Source: Sacculina carcini (Eukaryota; Arthropoda; Thecostraca; Sacculinidae). From it: 64,000 nt of DNA. Under the pieces are notes generated by a model. It searched no databases. It was not told the DNA's origin and saw only the letters and a list, made by a program, of their open reading frames with translations. Positions 1 to 11,604 of this stretch are shown one piece after another (the stretch's first letter is position 1; each line of letters starts with the position of its first letter). Location of the stretch: assembly GCA_916048095.2 (NCBI GenBank), contig OU696581.1, positions 4,993,445-5,057,444 of the forward strand. Direction: 5' to 3'. The translations under genes and the position numbers were made by a program.

Positions 1-70
1 TTGGAGATAATATGATGCATTCTTAATTGTGATTGGGCTTCAGTGAAATTTAATCGGTGTATATTCCTGT

Positions 71-911
71 TCTTACTAGTTGTTCTTACTAGTTGTCTTC
101 GCAGGAATGAGTCAGAGGCTCGTGACTCCCGCCTTCCAGTTGTCATATGTCTTCTTAAACAGTTGTGTCGTTGGCTGTTGTACTATGTCGCTTGGCAACC
201 TATTCCATCTATCTACTGCTCTATTTGGGAAACTATATTTTTGGATGTCCTTTTTAATCCTGCGTTTTTGTAGGCCAAAACTGTGATTCCTATTAGATTT
301 TGAGAATTGAAACAAATTCTGATATTCCATTTTATCCTTCCCTGTAAGACATCTATAAACTGAGATTAAATCCCCTCTAACTCTCCTTTCTTCTAGCGTT
401 GTCAAACCTAACTTTTTTAGTCTGTCGAAATATGCCAAATGTTTGATTCTTCCTAAAATTTTTGTGGCTGATTTCTGTACCTTCTCCAGTTTTTTAATAT
501 GTTTTTGTAAATGTGGACTCCAAGCAATTTCTGCATATTCCAATATTGGCCGAATGGTGGATGTAATCAATTTCGCTAGTATCCCCTCATCAATGTACGA
601 AAATGCTGCTTTTATGTTCGCTATCTTGTTATTCACATTCTTGACTATATTTGAAATGTGACTTTCTGGTGAAAGGCTGTTGTGAACTATTATTCCGAGG
701 TCTTTCTCTTTGGAGACGTCCTTTAGCTCAATATCTTTTAACTTGTACCTCCAGAAAGGCCGTTCTTGCCCTCTTCCAAAGCGTATAACATGACATTTTT
801 CGACATTAAATGGCATTTGCCATTTTGTACTCCAGCTTGAAAGTTCTTCCAAACCTTTTTGCAATGTCTGACAATCTTCTATGCAGGACACATTTGTTTG
901 TAGTTTAATAT
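71..911 (-). pseudogene. LINE reverse transcriptase, C-terminal fragment (5'-truncated)
   Basis: A minus-strand open frame of about 260 codons (891 to 112) shows the C-terminal third of a non-LTR reverse transcriptase: W-x-M-x-FN-x-x-KC after the palm, then PILEYAEIAWSPH and the thumb/connection motif RRVRGDLISVYRCLTGKD, as in Jockey/CR1/RTE-type pol proteins. The catalytic palm (YADD) is missing because the copy is 5'-truncated near 905. At its 3' end (71-96) a 13-bp unit TCTTACTAGTTGT occurs twice, like the terminal repeats of some LINE tails. The copy interrupts an AT-rich repeat, with TCCTGT on both sides (65-70 and 911-916), consistent with a target duplication. It is a dead insertion; the exact clade is not assigned. 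Confidence 0.8.
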
Positions 912-2190
912 CCTGTGTAATCGCAAGTGCGCATAATAGCTGTCAAATTGGCAATATGTCCTTTTGACTTTACACCGCCGTAACTTCCTTCAAATACCCT
1001 TTGGAAAATTACAAATTATACCGTATTGTAGAAAACAAAATTTCTAGCACGATGGTATAATTACTTTTAATGTATGACAAACATTTCCTGAGAAATGGGT
1101 AGAAAAATGAATAAATTTTAGTCACCCGGTGTTCAAGCGTAATTTTGGATGTATTTGAGAATTTTGCCAATTTTACACGTTTTTTTGTATCATTTGTGGG
1201 TATAAATTATACCTTTTCTTGTAGAACACAAAATTTTCTACACAGTAGTATATTCCTGTGTAATCGCAAGTGCGCATAATAGCTGTCAAATTGGCAATAT
1301 GTCCTTTTGACTTTACACCGCCGTAACTTCCTTCAGATACACTTTGAAAAATTAAGAATTATACCGTATTGTAGAAAACAAAATTTCTAGCACGATGGTA
1401 TAATTTATTTTGTTGTGTGACAAATAGTTACTGAAAAATATTAGAAAAATGAATTAATTTTAGTCACCCGGTGTTCAAGTGTAATTTTGGATTTATTTGA
1501 GAATTTTGCCAATTTTACACGTTTTTTGTATCACTTGTGGGTATAAGTTATAACTTATATTGTAGAACACAAAATTATCTACACAATAGTTAAATTTTTA
1601 TAGCTGTACCATTGCTGGTTTATGAGGAATAGATAGCGGAATATTGACCAAAATATTCGCGTTTTTCAGTGCTAATTTTGCATTTTTGACTTTGTCATTT
1701 TGACTTCACACCGCCGAAAATTTTTTTTCATACACTTTGGAAAATTAAAAATTATACCGTGTTGTAGAAAACAAAATTCCCAGCATGATGGTACTATTTA
1801 TTTAGATGTGTGATATTTATTTGTTGAGAAATAGAGAAAAAAGTAAATAAAATTGGTCGCCTTAAGTTAAAATGAAATTATGAATGTAGATTGTAATTTT
1901 GTCATTTTTACATATTTTTTATTTAATTTTAGAGTTTGAATTATAGCCTAACAAGTAGATCAGAAAATTTTCTACACAGTGATATAATTTGTATAGCTGT
2001 ACCATTTATGGTTTATAAGGAGTAGATGGCGGAATATTGACCAAAATTTTCGAATTTTTCAGGGTTCATTTTGTCTTTTCACCGCTATAACGTTTTTTGG
2101 TTTTAATTTTAAAATTTAAAAATTAGCCAAAAGTGTATACAAGAAAATTTCCAACGTGATGGTATAAATTGTTAGCGGGTACACCAAGTG
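912..2190. repeat. AT-rich tandem repeat, unit about 343 bp
   Basis: The segment starting CCTGTGTAATCGCAAGTGCG at 912 recurs at 1255, giving a period near 343 bp, and two more diverged units follow to about 2190. Bases 1-70 belong to the same repeat, cut off by the LINE insertion. The same family returns in inverse orientation at 29823-30345. No reading frame of note. It may be a satellite or the inside of a non-autonomous transposon; termini were not identified. Confidence 0.8.
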
Positions 2191-2241
2191 GTTACCGAGA
2201 AACAGCTTGCAGAAAATGGACCAAGGAGGGTGGGACAGATG

Positions 2242-2242
<1 letters not shown>

Positions 2243-2313
<71 letters not shown>
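2243..2313. repeat. (CA)n microsatellite
   Basis: An uninterrupted AC dinucleotide run of about 70 bp. Open frames across it (Thr-His or Cys-Val repeats) are artefacts. Confidence 0.97.
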
Positions 2314-2317
<4 letters not shown>

Positions 2318-2614
2318 GAGGATCTATTTTATATATATAGATTTACATTTTGAACTACCTTTCTACATCTTTTGGGCGCATCCAGTACATGACACCACCG
2401 TAAGGTGGCAATAGTGCTTGCAATCTGCCCATGCTACTGGATTTGTCTGTTATCAATAACAATAATAATTTACATGACAAAATATATTGAAAAATAAATA
2501 TAACAATACATTAAATATAATATATTGACAAATTAATGTAACAATATTATGTATAATATAACGTTGTGTGGTATATAGTGTATACCATTTTTCCAAAATA
2601 ATAAATGATAAATC

Positions 2615-3093
2615 TCACCAGCTATTGTGCAGAAAACACCACAGTCGCTCAAATACAGCCTGGGTTTCATCAATGGCTGGATTGGATTCTGTTGGCATAG
2701 AAACCTCACTGGTACGCTCCGTTGACATGACAAACTCGCTGGCAGGCGGCGTTAGCATGTTAACCTCGCTAGCGCGCTGCGTTGGCACGCCAACATCGCG
2801 GGCGCGATCCGTTAGAATGGTATGAATAGATACCAATTGTACCTGCCGTTTACGACGAACGCCAGTTGATAAGTTGTGCAGTTTCTCAACAGATGGCGCC
2901 ACTATTGTCATTAGTTTTTCCCACTGACGCTTTGTGGCGCCCATGTCGCCAAGCAGTGCGTAAACCGGCCCGCACAAGGCGCGGTACTTGTCATGTGCAC
3001 TCAGCAATTGCATCAGACCAGTGAGCAGACTGGCCGCCGATCCCTCACCACACTCATCCCCACCGACAATCTCCCCCGGCGACAAAAAGTCAG
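2615..3093 (-). CDS. SWT1: SWT1-type endonuclease, exon 7 (C-terminal)
   Basis: Minus-strand exon with acceptor cgtaaatcag just above 3093. It opens with two bases that complete the codon left by exon 6, then runs 159 codons to TGA at 2617-2615. The first ~75 residues are ordinary helical protein (LLTGLMQLLSAHDKYRALCG, then KRQWEKLMTIVAPSVEKL), compatible with the helical C-terminal domain of SWT1 proteins. A run of imperfect 10-residue repeats (T-x-R-A-S-E-V-x-M) follows, encoded by a 30-bp minisatellite at about 2690-2815. A good donor (GTGAGA) overlaps the stop at 2618-2613, so an alternative continuation to an exon left of the window cannot be excluded. Assignment to SWT1 rests mainly on phase and position; this part of the family is poorly conserved. 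Confidence 0.55.
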
Positions 3094-3529
3094 CTGATTT
3101 ACGTTGAATTAAAAAATGCACGCACACATATACCCACACACATGTATACACACATACATTCGCAAAATCAAAGTAAGTGATCCGGTACGGCAGATAAGAC
3201 GTTTACAATGAATACGATCAGTGATCAGTCAGGTGCGCGTTTGTTTGAGGCCGATTATATGACCGATTATATTATGCCATTGTCAAATGTCATTGCCATT
3301 GTCATATGCCATTATAAATCGCTAGAACTTATATGCCTTTTAATAGTTAGAGTACTTATATAGGTATAATATGACATAACATACAGTAAAATAATACTCG
3401 TATATATCGTATAACAATTGTTAAAATAAATATATATTTTTTATGCATTTCACATATGCATTTATACAATTTTATACACTTTACAAGCAATTTTTACCAT
3501 TTGTAAATTTTTTCAAGCAATGTTTTCAC

Positions 3530-3749
3530 CTGTCAGGTGCACCAGCCGCCGCCACACGCGCTGTTCATCATTGGCAGTCAGTGAGACAAACTCGCTTCTT
3601 CGGCTTGCAGTTATACATCGCACGAGCGCACGGGACGTACACACCGGCTGCTCGAACCGACCACAATCACCGGCGGCGGTGGATACGTGTGATAAAGAGC
3701 CATCACAATCACATCGTAAATGTGACTCACTCGTCGAGCCAGCCACTAT
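3530..3749 (-). CDS. SWT1: SWT1-type endonuclease, exon 6 (candidate)
   Basis: A 220-nt minus-strand exon candidate with acceptor ccctctttag next to 3749 and donor GTGAAAAC below 3530. The frame is open throughout and ends with one base of a codon, which joins exactly to the two-base start of exon 7. It encodes 73 residues with no recognised motif, ending in NDEQRVWRRLVHLT. The 436-bp intron to exon 7 is the shortest in the gene. Phase agreement on both sides supports it, but an extra exon between this one and the PIN exons, hidden in the 24-kb intron, is possible. Confidence 0.5.
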
Positions 3750-4166
3750 CTAAAGAGGGCGCCATCATCGCGCATAAATACACACACACACAGGCAGAGG
3801 TAGAAAGAAAGACACGCATACAGATAACTATGCTCGATGGACTCTTTTTGCCTAGTTACCATGATTTGTATATAGTTTCGCGCTATTCTTTATATTTTTC
3901 AATATATTCTAAACAAACACATACACAGACGGACATACACAAGCACACACACATACATACACACACACAAATACGAATGAACGTAAAGGGAGTCCACAAA
4001 GTCTCTTTACAATTTGAAAAAGATATTACAAAAACAGTTTATGAGATATCTTCACCAGATTTGTTATTATTTATTAAATACCTATTAAAATTGTTTTAAA
4101 TGTAAAAATTTTGTATTTCAGTTACTTTGCTGATGGAAGATAACTGATTTATTGAATCCCTATAAA

Positions 4167-4772
4167 ATGGCTACTCCTCAAGAAAAAGCACAATGTGTAT
4201 CGTGGTTTATTAAAACAGAATCGGATGTTCGGACTCAACGAAACTACAAAACTAAATATGCAAGAGATCCACTGTCGCGTCCTTTCATTCGTGTCTGGCA
4301 CAATAAATTTATGGAGACAGGTAGTATTGGATTAAGAGAGGAGCGGGCAACCAAGAACATCTGAGGAAAACATCGCTCGTGTTTTCCAAACTTTTACTCG
4401 TTATCCTAATAAGTCCATCCGCAATGCTGCCAGAGAGTTGCAACTACTACGTGCAACAGTGCACAAGGTCCTCCATAAGAGCTTACGGCTGTACGCTTAC
4501 AAAGTGCAACCGTTACAGGCTCTTGAACCAAATGTCAAGCCAAGACGAAGAGTGTTTGCTGAAGAAAGGGCCGCCATGTTCGCCAGATATCACCCCTTTG
4601 CACTTCTTTTCAAGATATCGTGTATCAAACCAAGGTACGGGATATTGCTGACTTGAAGCAAAGGATTCGTAAAGCTATTGCTACCATTGACGGACCTATG
4701 CTACAGGGAACATGGCAAGAAATAGAGGACCGATTTGAAGTCCTTCGATCAACTAATGGTGCCCATATATAG
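4167..4772 (+). pseudogene. Mariner-like transposase remnant (DUF4817-type N-terminus), internally deleted
   Basis: The ATG at 4167 opens a frame reading TPQEKAQCVSWFIKTESDV and RPFIRVWHNKFMETGS, the helix-turn-helix N-terminus of a widespread insect mariner-like transposase family. After a frameshift near 4347 comes the second DNA-binding half (SIRNAARELQLLRATVHKVL). The catalytic core is absent: the sequence jumps to the motif SPDITPLHFF and then, in another frame, to KVRDIADLKQRIRKAIATI and the normal C-terminus NGAHI. A typical member is about 350 residues; fewer than 210 codons remain here. The loss of the DDD triad and the frameshifts show it is dead. Confidence 0.8.
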
Positions 4773-4852
4773 GTCTGTTAAATATAGTCAAAACACTTTA
4801 ATAAGCACTTATGCAGGTAAAACAAATCTGGTGAAAATATCTCATAAACTGC

Positions 4853-5211
4853 TGTTGTGAACGCGAGGCAATATTCGACTTGTATTAGTTCAACCCGTCA
4901 TTCTTTGTCACTTGCTGCGCTCGAAGGACAAAAAGGGTTTTTTCAGTATTTGGATTGTTTTGGTGATGGATTGAAAGGGCGTGGATTGCAAAGACATATT
5001 GTAACTTATCTTATCTTATACTTAACTGGTCTTATCGTCAGCATATACGTATCGTCATCCTATCTGATTTTCAACGTTTGAAGGGAAATTAATACACGGA
5101 TTGTGGAAAGAAGGATTAACATCGTATTGCTGGAACGATATAATTGTTCACATATTCCGTGCTGCATATGTCTGTGCGGAGTATATTGGTGGAAATCCAT
5201 TGGTCATAACA
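4853..5211 (+). repeat. BEL/Pao left (5') LTR
   Basis: 359 bp, TG...CA ends, almost identical to 10900-11241 but with an extra 17 bp near 4955. It is preceded by ACTGC. Confidence 0.93.
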
Positions 5212-5246
5212 AAGCTTATAATATCTCTGAAATTGTGCGTAAAACC

Positions 5247-6586
5247 ATGTCTTTATCGATGATAAAAAGAAAACGTGGCAGTCAAGCTGCAATAATCACC
5301 AGACTGAGACAAAGAGGAGAACTGATAATTTTGTCAAATGGCAGTCGTGCTGGACTATTGGAGGTATTGAAGGAAGTTGATGAAGCGCTAACTGTGTGTT
5401 GTGAAATGAATGCAGTGTGTAGAAAATCTAGCGTCAGATGAGGAGGAGACACACAGAGCAGCTGCTTATGAAGAAAAGGTAAAAGCAGACTGCGAAACTT
5501 TCAGGGTATCAGTAACACAGTATTTGCAGAAGAGAGCAGGCGACACACCATCTGTGGTATCAGAGGCTAGTGCTGTTCCGTCGGCCACTTCTGCACATTC
5601 TGAGCCAGCTGCAGAAGTAGAACTGCAAGTCAAGCAGAAGGAGACACAGCAGTTGAAACAAAGACTGTCTATGCAAAGAGAGAAACAATAATTGGAAGAC
5701 AAGTTACTTCTCAAAGTCAAGGAAGACGAGGTTGAAGCAGCCAGACTCCGATCAGAGTTATGGAAAAAACAGAGCATTCATTGGAGTGGGAGAGGAGAAA
5801 TGACTTTGAACCGGAAGACCCAGTCAATGAGGGGAACAAACATGACTCTGCGAAACTTCAAGAAGGGCAGCAACAAGGAGCTAGAACGGCTACGGAACCA
5901 GTGAGTACAGCCAATACACATATTGATCACACTCTACCTAGATTGACTCTGCCAGTATTCTCTGGTGATGTTGCGGAATGGCCAAGATGGTATACGCTCT
6001 ACAAGTTATTGGTACACGACAAGCCAATATCCAAACAACAGAAAATGATCCACCTTCAAAGTGCTGTAGCTGGACGGGCTAGGAACTTGATTGGCACGAT
6101 GACATTTCAAGAGGACAGCTATGATAAAGCGTTGCAGACGCTTCAGGAACGCTTCAGGCAAGAAACTGATGTAGTGCATGCAGTGCTGACCTAGATGTTC
6201 ACTTGTCCACCTCCCAAGGAGCTAGATGTATCAAGTCTTGAACACTTTCAGGGAGTCGTCCACATAGCGGTATCTACACTGCAGCAGCTAGACTATACAG
6301 CAGATCTACAGTCTCAAGAGAACCTCCGTCGGCTGGTAGAGATTATGCCAGTCGAATTGCGGAAATCATGGGCCGAACACTCGATTGCGCTTCAAACATC
6401 ATCGCTAGTGGTTTTGGACCATTGGTTAAAGTCAAGACTCAGAATAGCTCTACGTATGAGAACACAGACTACAGCACACCGATCTGGCTCAGCACGGCAG
6501 ACCCGGCAAGCCCATGCTACTGCGACGATACCACCAAATCAAGTCTGTGTATGCTGTTCTAACTCATATAGCCTGTACAATTGCTA
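5247..6586 (+). pseudogene. BEL/Pao gag (DUF1759-type), frameshifted
   Basis: The ATG at 5247 starts a basic, coiled-coil-like N-terminus (MIKRKRGSQAAIITRLRQRG). It breaks near 5415 into the next frame (EEETHRAAAYEEKVKADCET), then a Gln/Lys/Glu-rich coil, then the conserved capsid-like block TLPRLTLPVFSGDVAEWPRW with KMIHLQSAVAGRARNLIGTM (about 5935-6115). This block is the DUF1759 signature found only in BEL/Pao and related elements. An in-frame TAG at 6192 interrupts it before FTCPPPKELDVSSLEHFQGV. In intact elements gag and pol form one polyprotein, so the breaks at 5415, 5690, 5890, 6192 and 6586 are lesions. Confidence 0.88.
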
Positions 6587-6617
6587 GAAGTTCAAGTCCC
6601 TGAATGTTTCAGAAAGA

Positions 6618-9600
6618 ATGAAATTTGTTGCTGACAATAAGTGCTGTATCAGTTGTCTGAGGAAAGGTCATCGTATGAAACAGTGTTGGTTTTCAAGAAA
6701 ATGTGGAATCAATGGTTGTGCGTTGAAGCACAACAAACTCCTACATGGTCAGCAAACGAAGGTAGCCAGCCTGACGACAGAACATCTCACCGGGCCGCAA
6801 CTGGAAGGCGATCAGATGCAGTCAGAGCGACCTACCCCTGCAAGTAGCAGCCGGTTTGTGGCGGTGACAAACTCTAGAGAAAACACAAGCCGTGTTTTGT
6901 TGCAGGTTGTGCCAGTGAGAGTGCATGGTGAGAATGGTGAACACCGTGATACACTGGCAATTTTGGACATGGGCGCCGACACATCGCTCTGCAGCGACAG
7001 ACTTCTGGTGGAACTGGGCATCCGAGGTGAGATTCAATCCCTGGCTCTGCAGACGGTAGATGGGCTTGGAGCACAGCGAAGCACTCAGAAAGTACAACTT
7101 ACATTGACTCCCTTGGCGTCATGTGAGGAAGGAGCACCACCTATAGTAATCTCTGAGGTTTTTTCTGTGAGCAATATCCACGTAAGGACACCCGTGATTT
7201 CGCGTAAATGCATGAAAACGTGGCGACATCTGAGCGACATCGAACTCCCGAATTACGCGAGAAAGTCAGTAAAAATACTCATCGGAGCGCCAGTCACACA
7301 GGCTCTACTGCAACGCGAAGTCCGTGTAGGCAAGCCTGGACAGCCTGTAGCGATACGCACCGCATTCGGCTGGGCACTATCTGGGGCAGTCTCTCAGCTG
7401 GTGGCCGACTCTGAACGTACAGTCATGCACGTCGTGCACGGCGGAAGCGACGACGATGTATCCGAGCAACTCCGGGAATGGTGGTGCACCGACTCATTTG
7501 GGACTACAGGTGAGATGAAGCGGCCGACTTCACGCGAGGATGAGAAAGCTTTGAAGACATTGCAGGCTACAACGCGTCGAAACGGCAGCCGATATGAAGC
7601 GGGACTGCTATGGAAGCAAGACACAGTCTCTTTTCCAGACAACTACCGCATGGCGGAGAAACGCCTGGAAAGCCTTGAAAGGAACTTGGAACGGAATCCC
7701 GAGCGACGTGCGGCATATCAAGAGGCGATAGAAGCCTATATGGAGAACGGGTACGCTCGAAAGATCGACGCCGATGAGGAGCAATGTGCAAAGCGGTGGT
7801 ACCTGCCGCACCACGCCGTCGTGAATCCGACTAAGAACAAACTTCGCATCGTGTTTGATGCGTCAGCTTCATATATGAAGACGTCCCTCAATTCAGAACT
7901 GCTCACCGGACCAGACTTGCTCCAGAGTCTCAATGAGGTCTTGCTGTGCTTCCGGGAGGAGTACGTTGGTATGGCAGCAGACGTGGAGAAAATGTTTTTG
8001 CAGATCTCGGTTCGGTCGGAAGATCAACCGGCCATGAGCTTTCTATGGCGCCGAAGAAGCAGTCTTAAGATCGAGAAGTACCAAATGAGAGTCTTAATTT
8101 TTGGAGCCAAGTGTAGTCCGGCGATCGCTAATTATGTCCTCCATAGAATCGCCGAGGATTGTGCGCAGGCCGACGAACAATCGGCAACAGCGGCCATTAC
8201 GAACAACTTCTATGCCGACGATTTTCTGCGCTCCGAAGCAACACCGGAAGAGGCAATCAAGTCGAGGAGAGTCGTGACGTCAGTAGCAGCAAGAGGAGCG
8301 TTTGTCTTGCGGAAATGGATTTCAAATCGAAGAGAGGTAACCGAGGAGCTGCCAGAGGATGCTCGAGAAGTTCATGGTAAAATCCAGAAGGTATTGGGAT
8401 GTGTGTGGAATACGTCAGAAGACTTGCTAAGCGTCGAGATACCCAGTAGCGAAGTCCCGAAAACAAAACGGGGTGCGTTGCAGTTGATGGCGCGAATAGT
8501 CGACCCGTTGGGCATTGTTGCAAAGTTTTGCCTGCAAGCGAAAGCTTTCATGCAACATTTGTGGACGCAGAAATACGAGTGGGATGAGCTGCTCAGCGAG
8601 ACCGACCTACGCGTATGGGATGAGTGGGTGAATGGCCTCTCCCGCTTATCCGCGCTGAGCGTACCACGCTGTTTAAAGACAGTGGGCGAAGTCCCATTGA
8701 GTTTAGAGCTCCACATTTTTGTAGACGCATCCAGCAAGGCATTCGCAGCTGTGGCTTACGTGAAGACGGCATATGCGGGCGGCGCGCACGTTGCGCTACT
8801 GATGGCACGGACACGTGTGGCCCCGTTGAAGGGTTTAACAATAGTGAGATTGGAACTGCAGGCAGCAGTGCTGGGCGTAAGGCTGAAGAGCGCTGTAATG
8901 GATTCTCTTTCCTACCGATTTGAAAGGTGTATACTCCGGACCGATAGCGAAGCGGTGCTCAAGTATATCCGAAACGAAACGCATCGGTTTAAAGTCTTCG
9001 TTGCCAATCGCGTCTCGGAAATTTTGAACTCGTCAAATCCAGATCAGTGGAGGCATGTGGCGGGCAAGTTGAACCCTGCTGATTTGGCTTCGAGGGGTGC
9101 AGGCACGAAGGAGCTGGAGCAGTCAGACGTGTAGTGGCACGGACCCGCTTTCCTGAAATAAGAACAGGATTACAGTGTACGGAAGTCAGTGGACGAGCTT
9201 GACACGCACGACCCCGAGCTCAAAGGAGAAAGGGTCGTCCGGTGCGTACAAACGTCAACAAGAGCCAATGTACATCTGGTGAACCCTACCCGCTTCTCCA
9301 GCTGGAATCGCTACCGTCGTGTAATGGGTTGGTGTCTTCGTTTCGTGAATAATCTGCGCGCGAGTGCCAAACGGACAGTGTCTATCACGAGCGGTCCGCT
9401 GTCTCTTCCAGAAGTGGAGGAAGCAGTCAACCGGGTAATCAAGAAGGATCAAGAAATACACAGCAAGCGTATTGAGATGTCGGAGACTTTCAAGGACAAG
9501 TACGAGATTCTGCGGTTGCGAGGGCGCCTTAGCAGAGCACCACTAGCTGAGATGTGTCGCAATCCGATTATTTTTGAAAACGAGAGCGATCTTATGCGTC

Positions 9601-10733
9601 TGTTGGTGACTCATGCCCACCATCAAGTGATGCATTCTGGTGTCAGTCATACTCTGAATCGGTTCGGAGAAGACTACTGGACACCGAAATTGAGAGCGAC
9701 GGTAAAGAAGGTACTGCGCGGCTGTGTATTCTGTCGCAACCGTAGAAGCAAACCACGGCAGCCGATCATGGCCGACTTGCCGGATACTCGTTTCGACCAG
9801 ACACGTCCTTTTTCTTCGGTCGGATTGGACAATTTTGGCCCGTTGGAAGTGCGCAAGGGCAGAAAAGTGGAGAAGAGGTATATTTTACTCGTTACATACT
9901 TGGCGACACGAGCTCTCCATCTCGAAGTCTCGTACTCCCTAGAGACCGACTGTTTCCTCATGGCGTTGCGGCGGTTCATTGCGCGTCGGGGGGCACCAAA
10001 TCTGATAACGAGCGACAATGGCACGAATCTGGTTGGTGGAGAGAGAGAGCTGCGCCCAGCGATACAGAAGTGGAATCAGCAACAGATAACTGAAGAAATG
10101 ATCCAGAAAGGAATCGAGTGGCGCTTCAACACCCCGTTCGCGAGCCATATGGGAGGTGTCTGGGAGCGGTTAGTCGGGTCAGTCAAGCGCGCTCTGAGAG
10201 TCGTTTTGGGCCACCAGAGATGTACCGAAGATGTCCTGCAGACGGTCCTCGCTGAGGTGGAGTTTATGGTCAACTCTCGACCATTGACGTATGTGTCGAG
10301 TGACGCTGGCGATCCCGAGTCGATTACGCCCAATCACTTTCTGCTCGGTGTACACTCTGCCGATTCAGGACTTCCCCCTGGTGTCTTCTATGACAGATAC
10401 ATTCATCACCGAAGAAAGTGGTTCCAGTGTCAGGGCCTTACTGAGCAACTGTGGAAGCGTTGGCGGAAGGAATATCTGCCGACCCTGGCGAGGCGCACCA
10501 AGTGGCAGAAGTCCGAAGAAAATCTGCAGGTCGGGGACGTGGTGCTGCTGGCCGATCGGGATGTTCCGCGTGCACGTTGGCCTCTGGCGGTAGTCCAACA
10601 GGTGTTTCCGGGTCTGGACGGTGTAGTCCGGACTGTCGAGATCCATACGGCACGGGGGTCCTACAGAAGACCGGTCAACAAGCTGTGCGTTCTGGAGAAT
10701 GCGTCCATCGACTCATTACCGAGTGTTAATTAA
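6618..10733 (+). pseudogene. BEL/Pao pol polyprotein (PR-RT-RH-IN), two in-frame stops
   Basis: In order: a Cys/His knuckle (CCISCLRKGHRMKQC, 6648-6692); an aspartic protease whose active site reads DMGADTS instead of DSGA/DTGA (about 6966); reverse transcriptase with FDASASYMKTSLNSELLTGP and catalytic YADD (about 8212); RNase H starting IFVDASSKAFAAVAY; then after two in-frame stops (9132, 9159) the integrase with its zinc-binding HH-CC segment (MHSGVSHTLNRFGEDYWTPK; CVFCRNRRSK), the DDE core (DNFGPL; TSDNGTNLVG; the E in GVWERLVGSVKRAL) and a C-terminal DUF5641-type chromatin-binding tail (DVVLLADRDVPRARWPLAVV). The frame is otherwise unbroken for 4.1 kb. The two stops in the RNase H-integrase linker and the odd protease residue make this copy unlikely to be functional. 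Confidence 0.93.
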
Positions 10734-10899
10734 TGTATAGTGTATATATATCTTGTCTTGTATCTATGTTAATCCGCGTTGGGTAGATGTTCGATTCCCG
10801 TTGTTAGGTGGTGGGGTGTCGTATGGGACATAACGTTTGAGGCCTTGTGCGTTGTTTGTCGTTTATAGTTTCGACGTTCTCGAAACTGAGGGGGGAGGA

Positions 10900-11241
10900 T
10901 GTTGTGAACGCGAGGCAATATTCGACTTGTATTATTTCAACCCGTCATTCTTTGTCACTTGCTGCGCTCGAAGGACAAAAGGGGTTTTTCAGTATTTGGA
11001 TTGAAAAGGCGTGGATTGCAAAGAGATATTGTAACTTATCTTATCTTATACTTACCTGGTCTTATCGTCAGCTTATACGTATCGTCATCCTATCTGATTT
11101 TCAACGTTTGAAAGGAAATTAATACACGGATTGTGGAAAGAAGGATTAACATCGTATTGCTGGAACGATATATTGGTTCACATATTCCGTGCTGCATATG
11201 TCTGTGCGGAGTATATTGGTGGAAATCCATTGGTCATAACA
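10900..11241 (+). repeat. BEL/Pao right (3') LTR
   Basis: 342 bp, TG...CA, directly after the purine tract GAGGGGGGAGGA. It is followed by the target duplication ACTGC. Confidence 0.93.
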
Positions 11242-11316
11242 ACTGCTTTTGTAATATATTTTTCAAATTGTAAAGAGACTTTGGGGACACCCTATATATA
11301 CCTATATATCTATCTA

Positions 11317-11322
<6 letters not shown>

Positions 11323-11388
<66 letters not shown>
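11323..11388. repeat. (TA)n microsatellite next to a PLE end
   Basis: About 33 TA units between the mariner terminus and the 3' end of the minus-strand Penelope-like element. Confidence 0.95.
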
Positions 11389-11392
<4 letters not shown>

Positions 11393-11434
11393 GTAAATGA
11401 ATCACTTCATCGGGTACAATTAATATATTTTAGT

Positions 11435-11466
11435 ATGAACGTTTTCGCCTAACGGCTTCTTCAGGT
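11435..11466 (-). ncRNA. Hammerhead-ribozyme-like motif of PLE copy 1
   Basis: On the minus strand CTGAAGA, an extra A, stem GCC-GTTA-GGC, then GAAA and ACGTTC follow the CUGANGA...GAAA hammerhead core. Stem I is less well paired here than in copies 2 and 3 (CATAC instead of CGTAC). PLEs are known to carry hammerheads in their terminal regions. Activity of this copy is doubtful. Confidence 0.5.
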
Positions 11467-11604
11467 AATGAAATTCATTCAAATTAACGGCCAAATTGCA
11501 CAATCATATAGCAGACAATAGAAAACACATGCATCATAACAATTGAGTAACTCTCGTAATTAAGCGCAGAAAAAAGGAGAATTAATTGCCAATTGCGTTT
11601 TATT

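Larger units (their letters stand above)
4853..11241 (+). mobile_element. BEL/Pao LTR retrotransposon, nearly complete
   Basis: Two direct LTRs (4853-5211 and 10900-11241) begin TGTTGTGAACGCG and end GGTCATAACA. The 5-bp target duplication ACTGC lies at 4848-4852 and 11242-11246. A purine tract (GAGGGGGGAGGA) ends at the right LTR. The 6.4-kb body holds gag (5247-6586) and pol (6618-10733) with the order protease, RT, RNase H, integrase, typical of BEL/Pao. No envelope frame fits between pol and the LTR. Several stops and frameshifts and a 17-bp LTR indel show an inactive copy of moderate age. It sits inside the terminal repeat of a mariner-type element. Confidence 0.95.
3986..11292 (+). mobile_element. 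Tc1/mariner-type deletion derivative, split by a BEL/Pao element
   Basis: The left terminal repeat (from 3986, AAGGGAGTCCACAAAGTC) and the right one (4824-4852 resuming at 11247-11292) are inverted copies over about 75 bp, both carrying AAGTCTCTTTACAATTTGAA inside the end. The outer ends abut TA (3984-3985 and 11293-11294), the Tc1/mariner target. The right repeat is broken by the BEL/Pao insertion at 4853-11241 with its ACTGC duplication. The transposase inside is internally deleted, so this copy is non-autonomous. Confidence 0.8.

Noticed and set aside
2116..2414. Open frames made of Thr-His or Cys-Val repeats
   Set aside because: They are translations of a (CA)n microsatellite; similar frames at 24360-24800, 25285-25530 and 58850-59140 were dropped for the same reason.
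9939..10148. Several 70-120-codon frames antisense to BEL pol
   Set aside because: Shadows of a well-supported coding frame on the other strand.
10734..10899. Possible envelope gene in the BEL element
   Set aside because: Only 166 bp lie between the pol stop and the right LTR, with no open frame of use.
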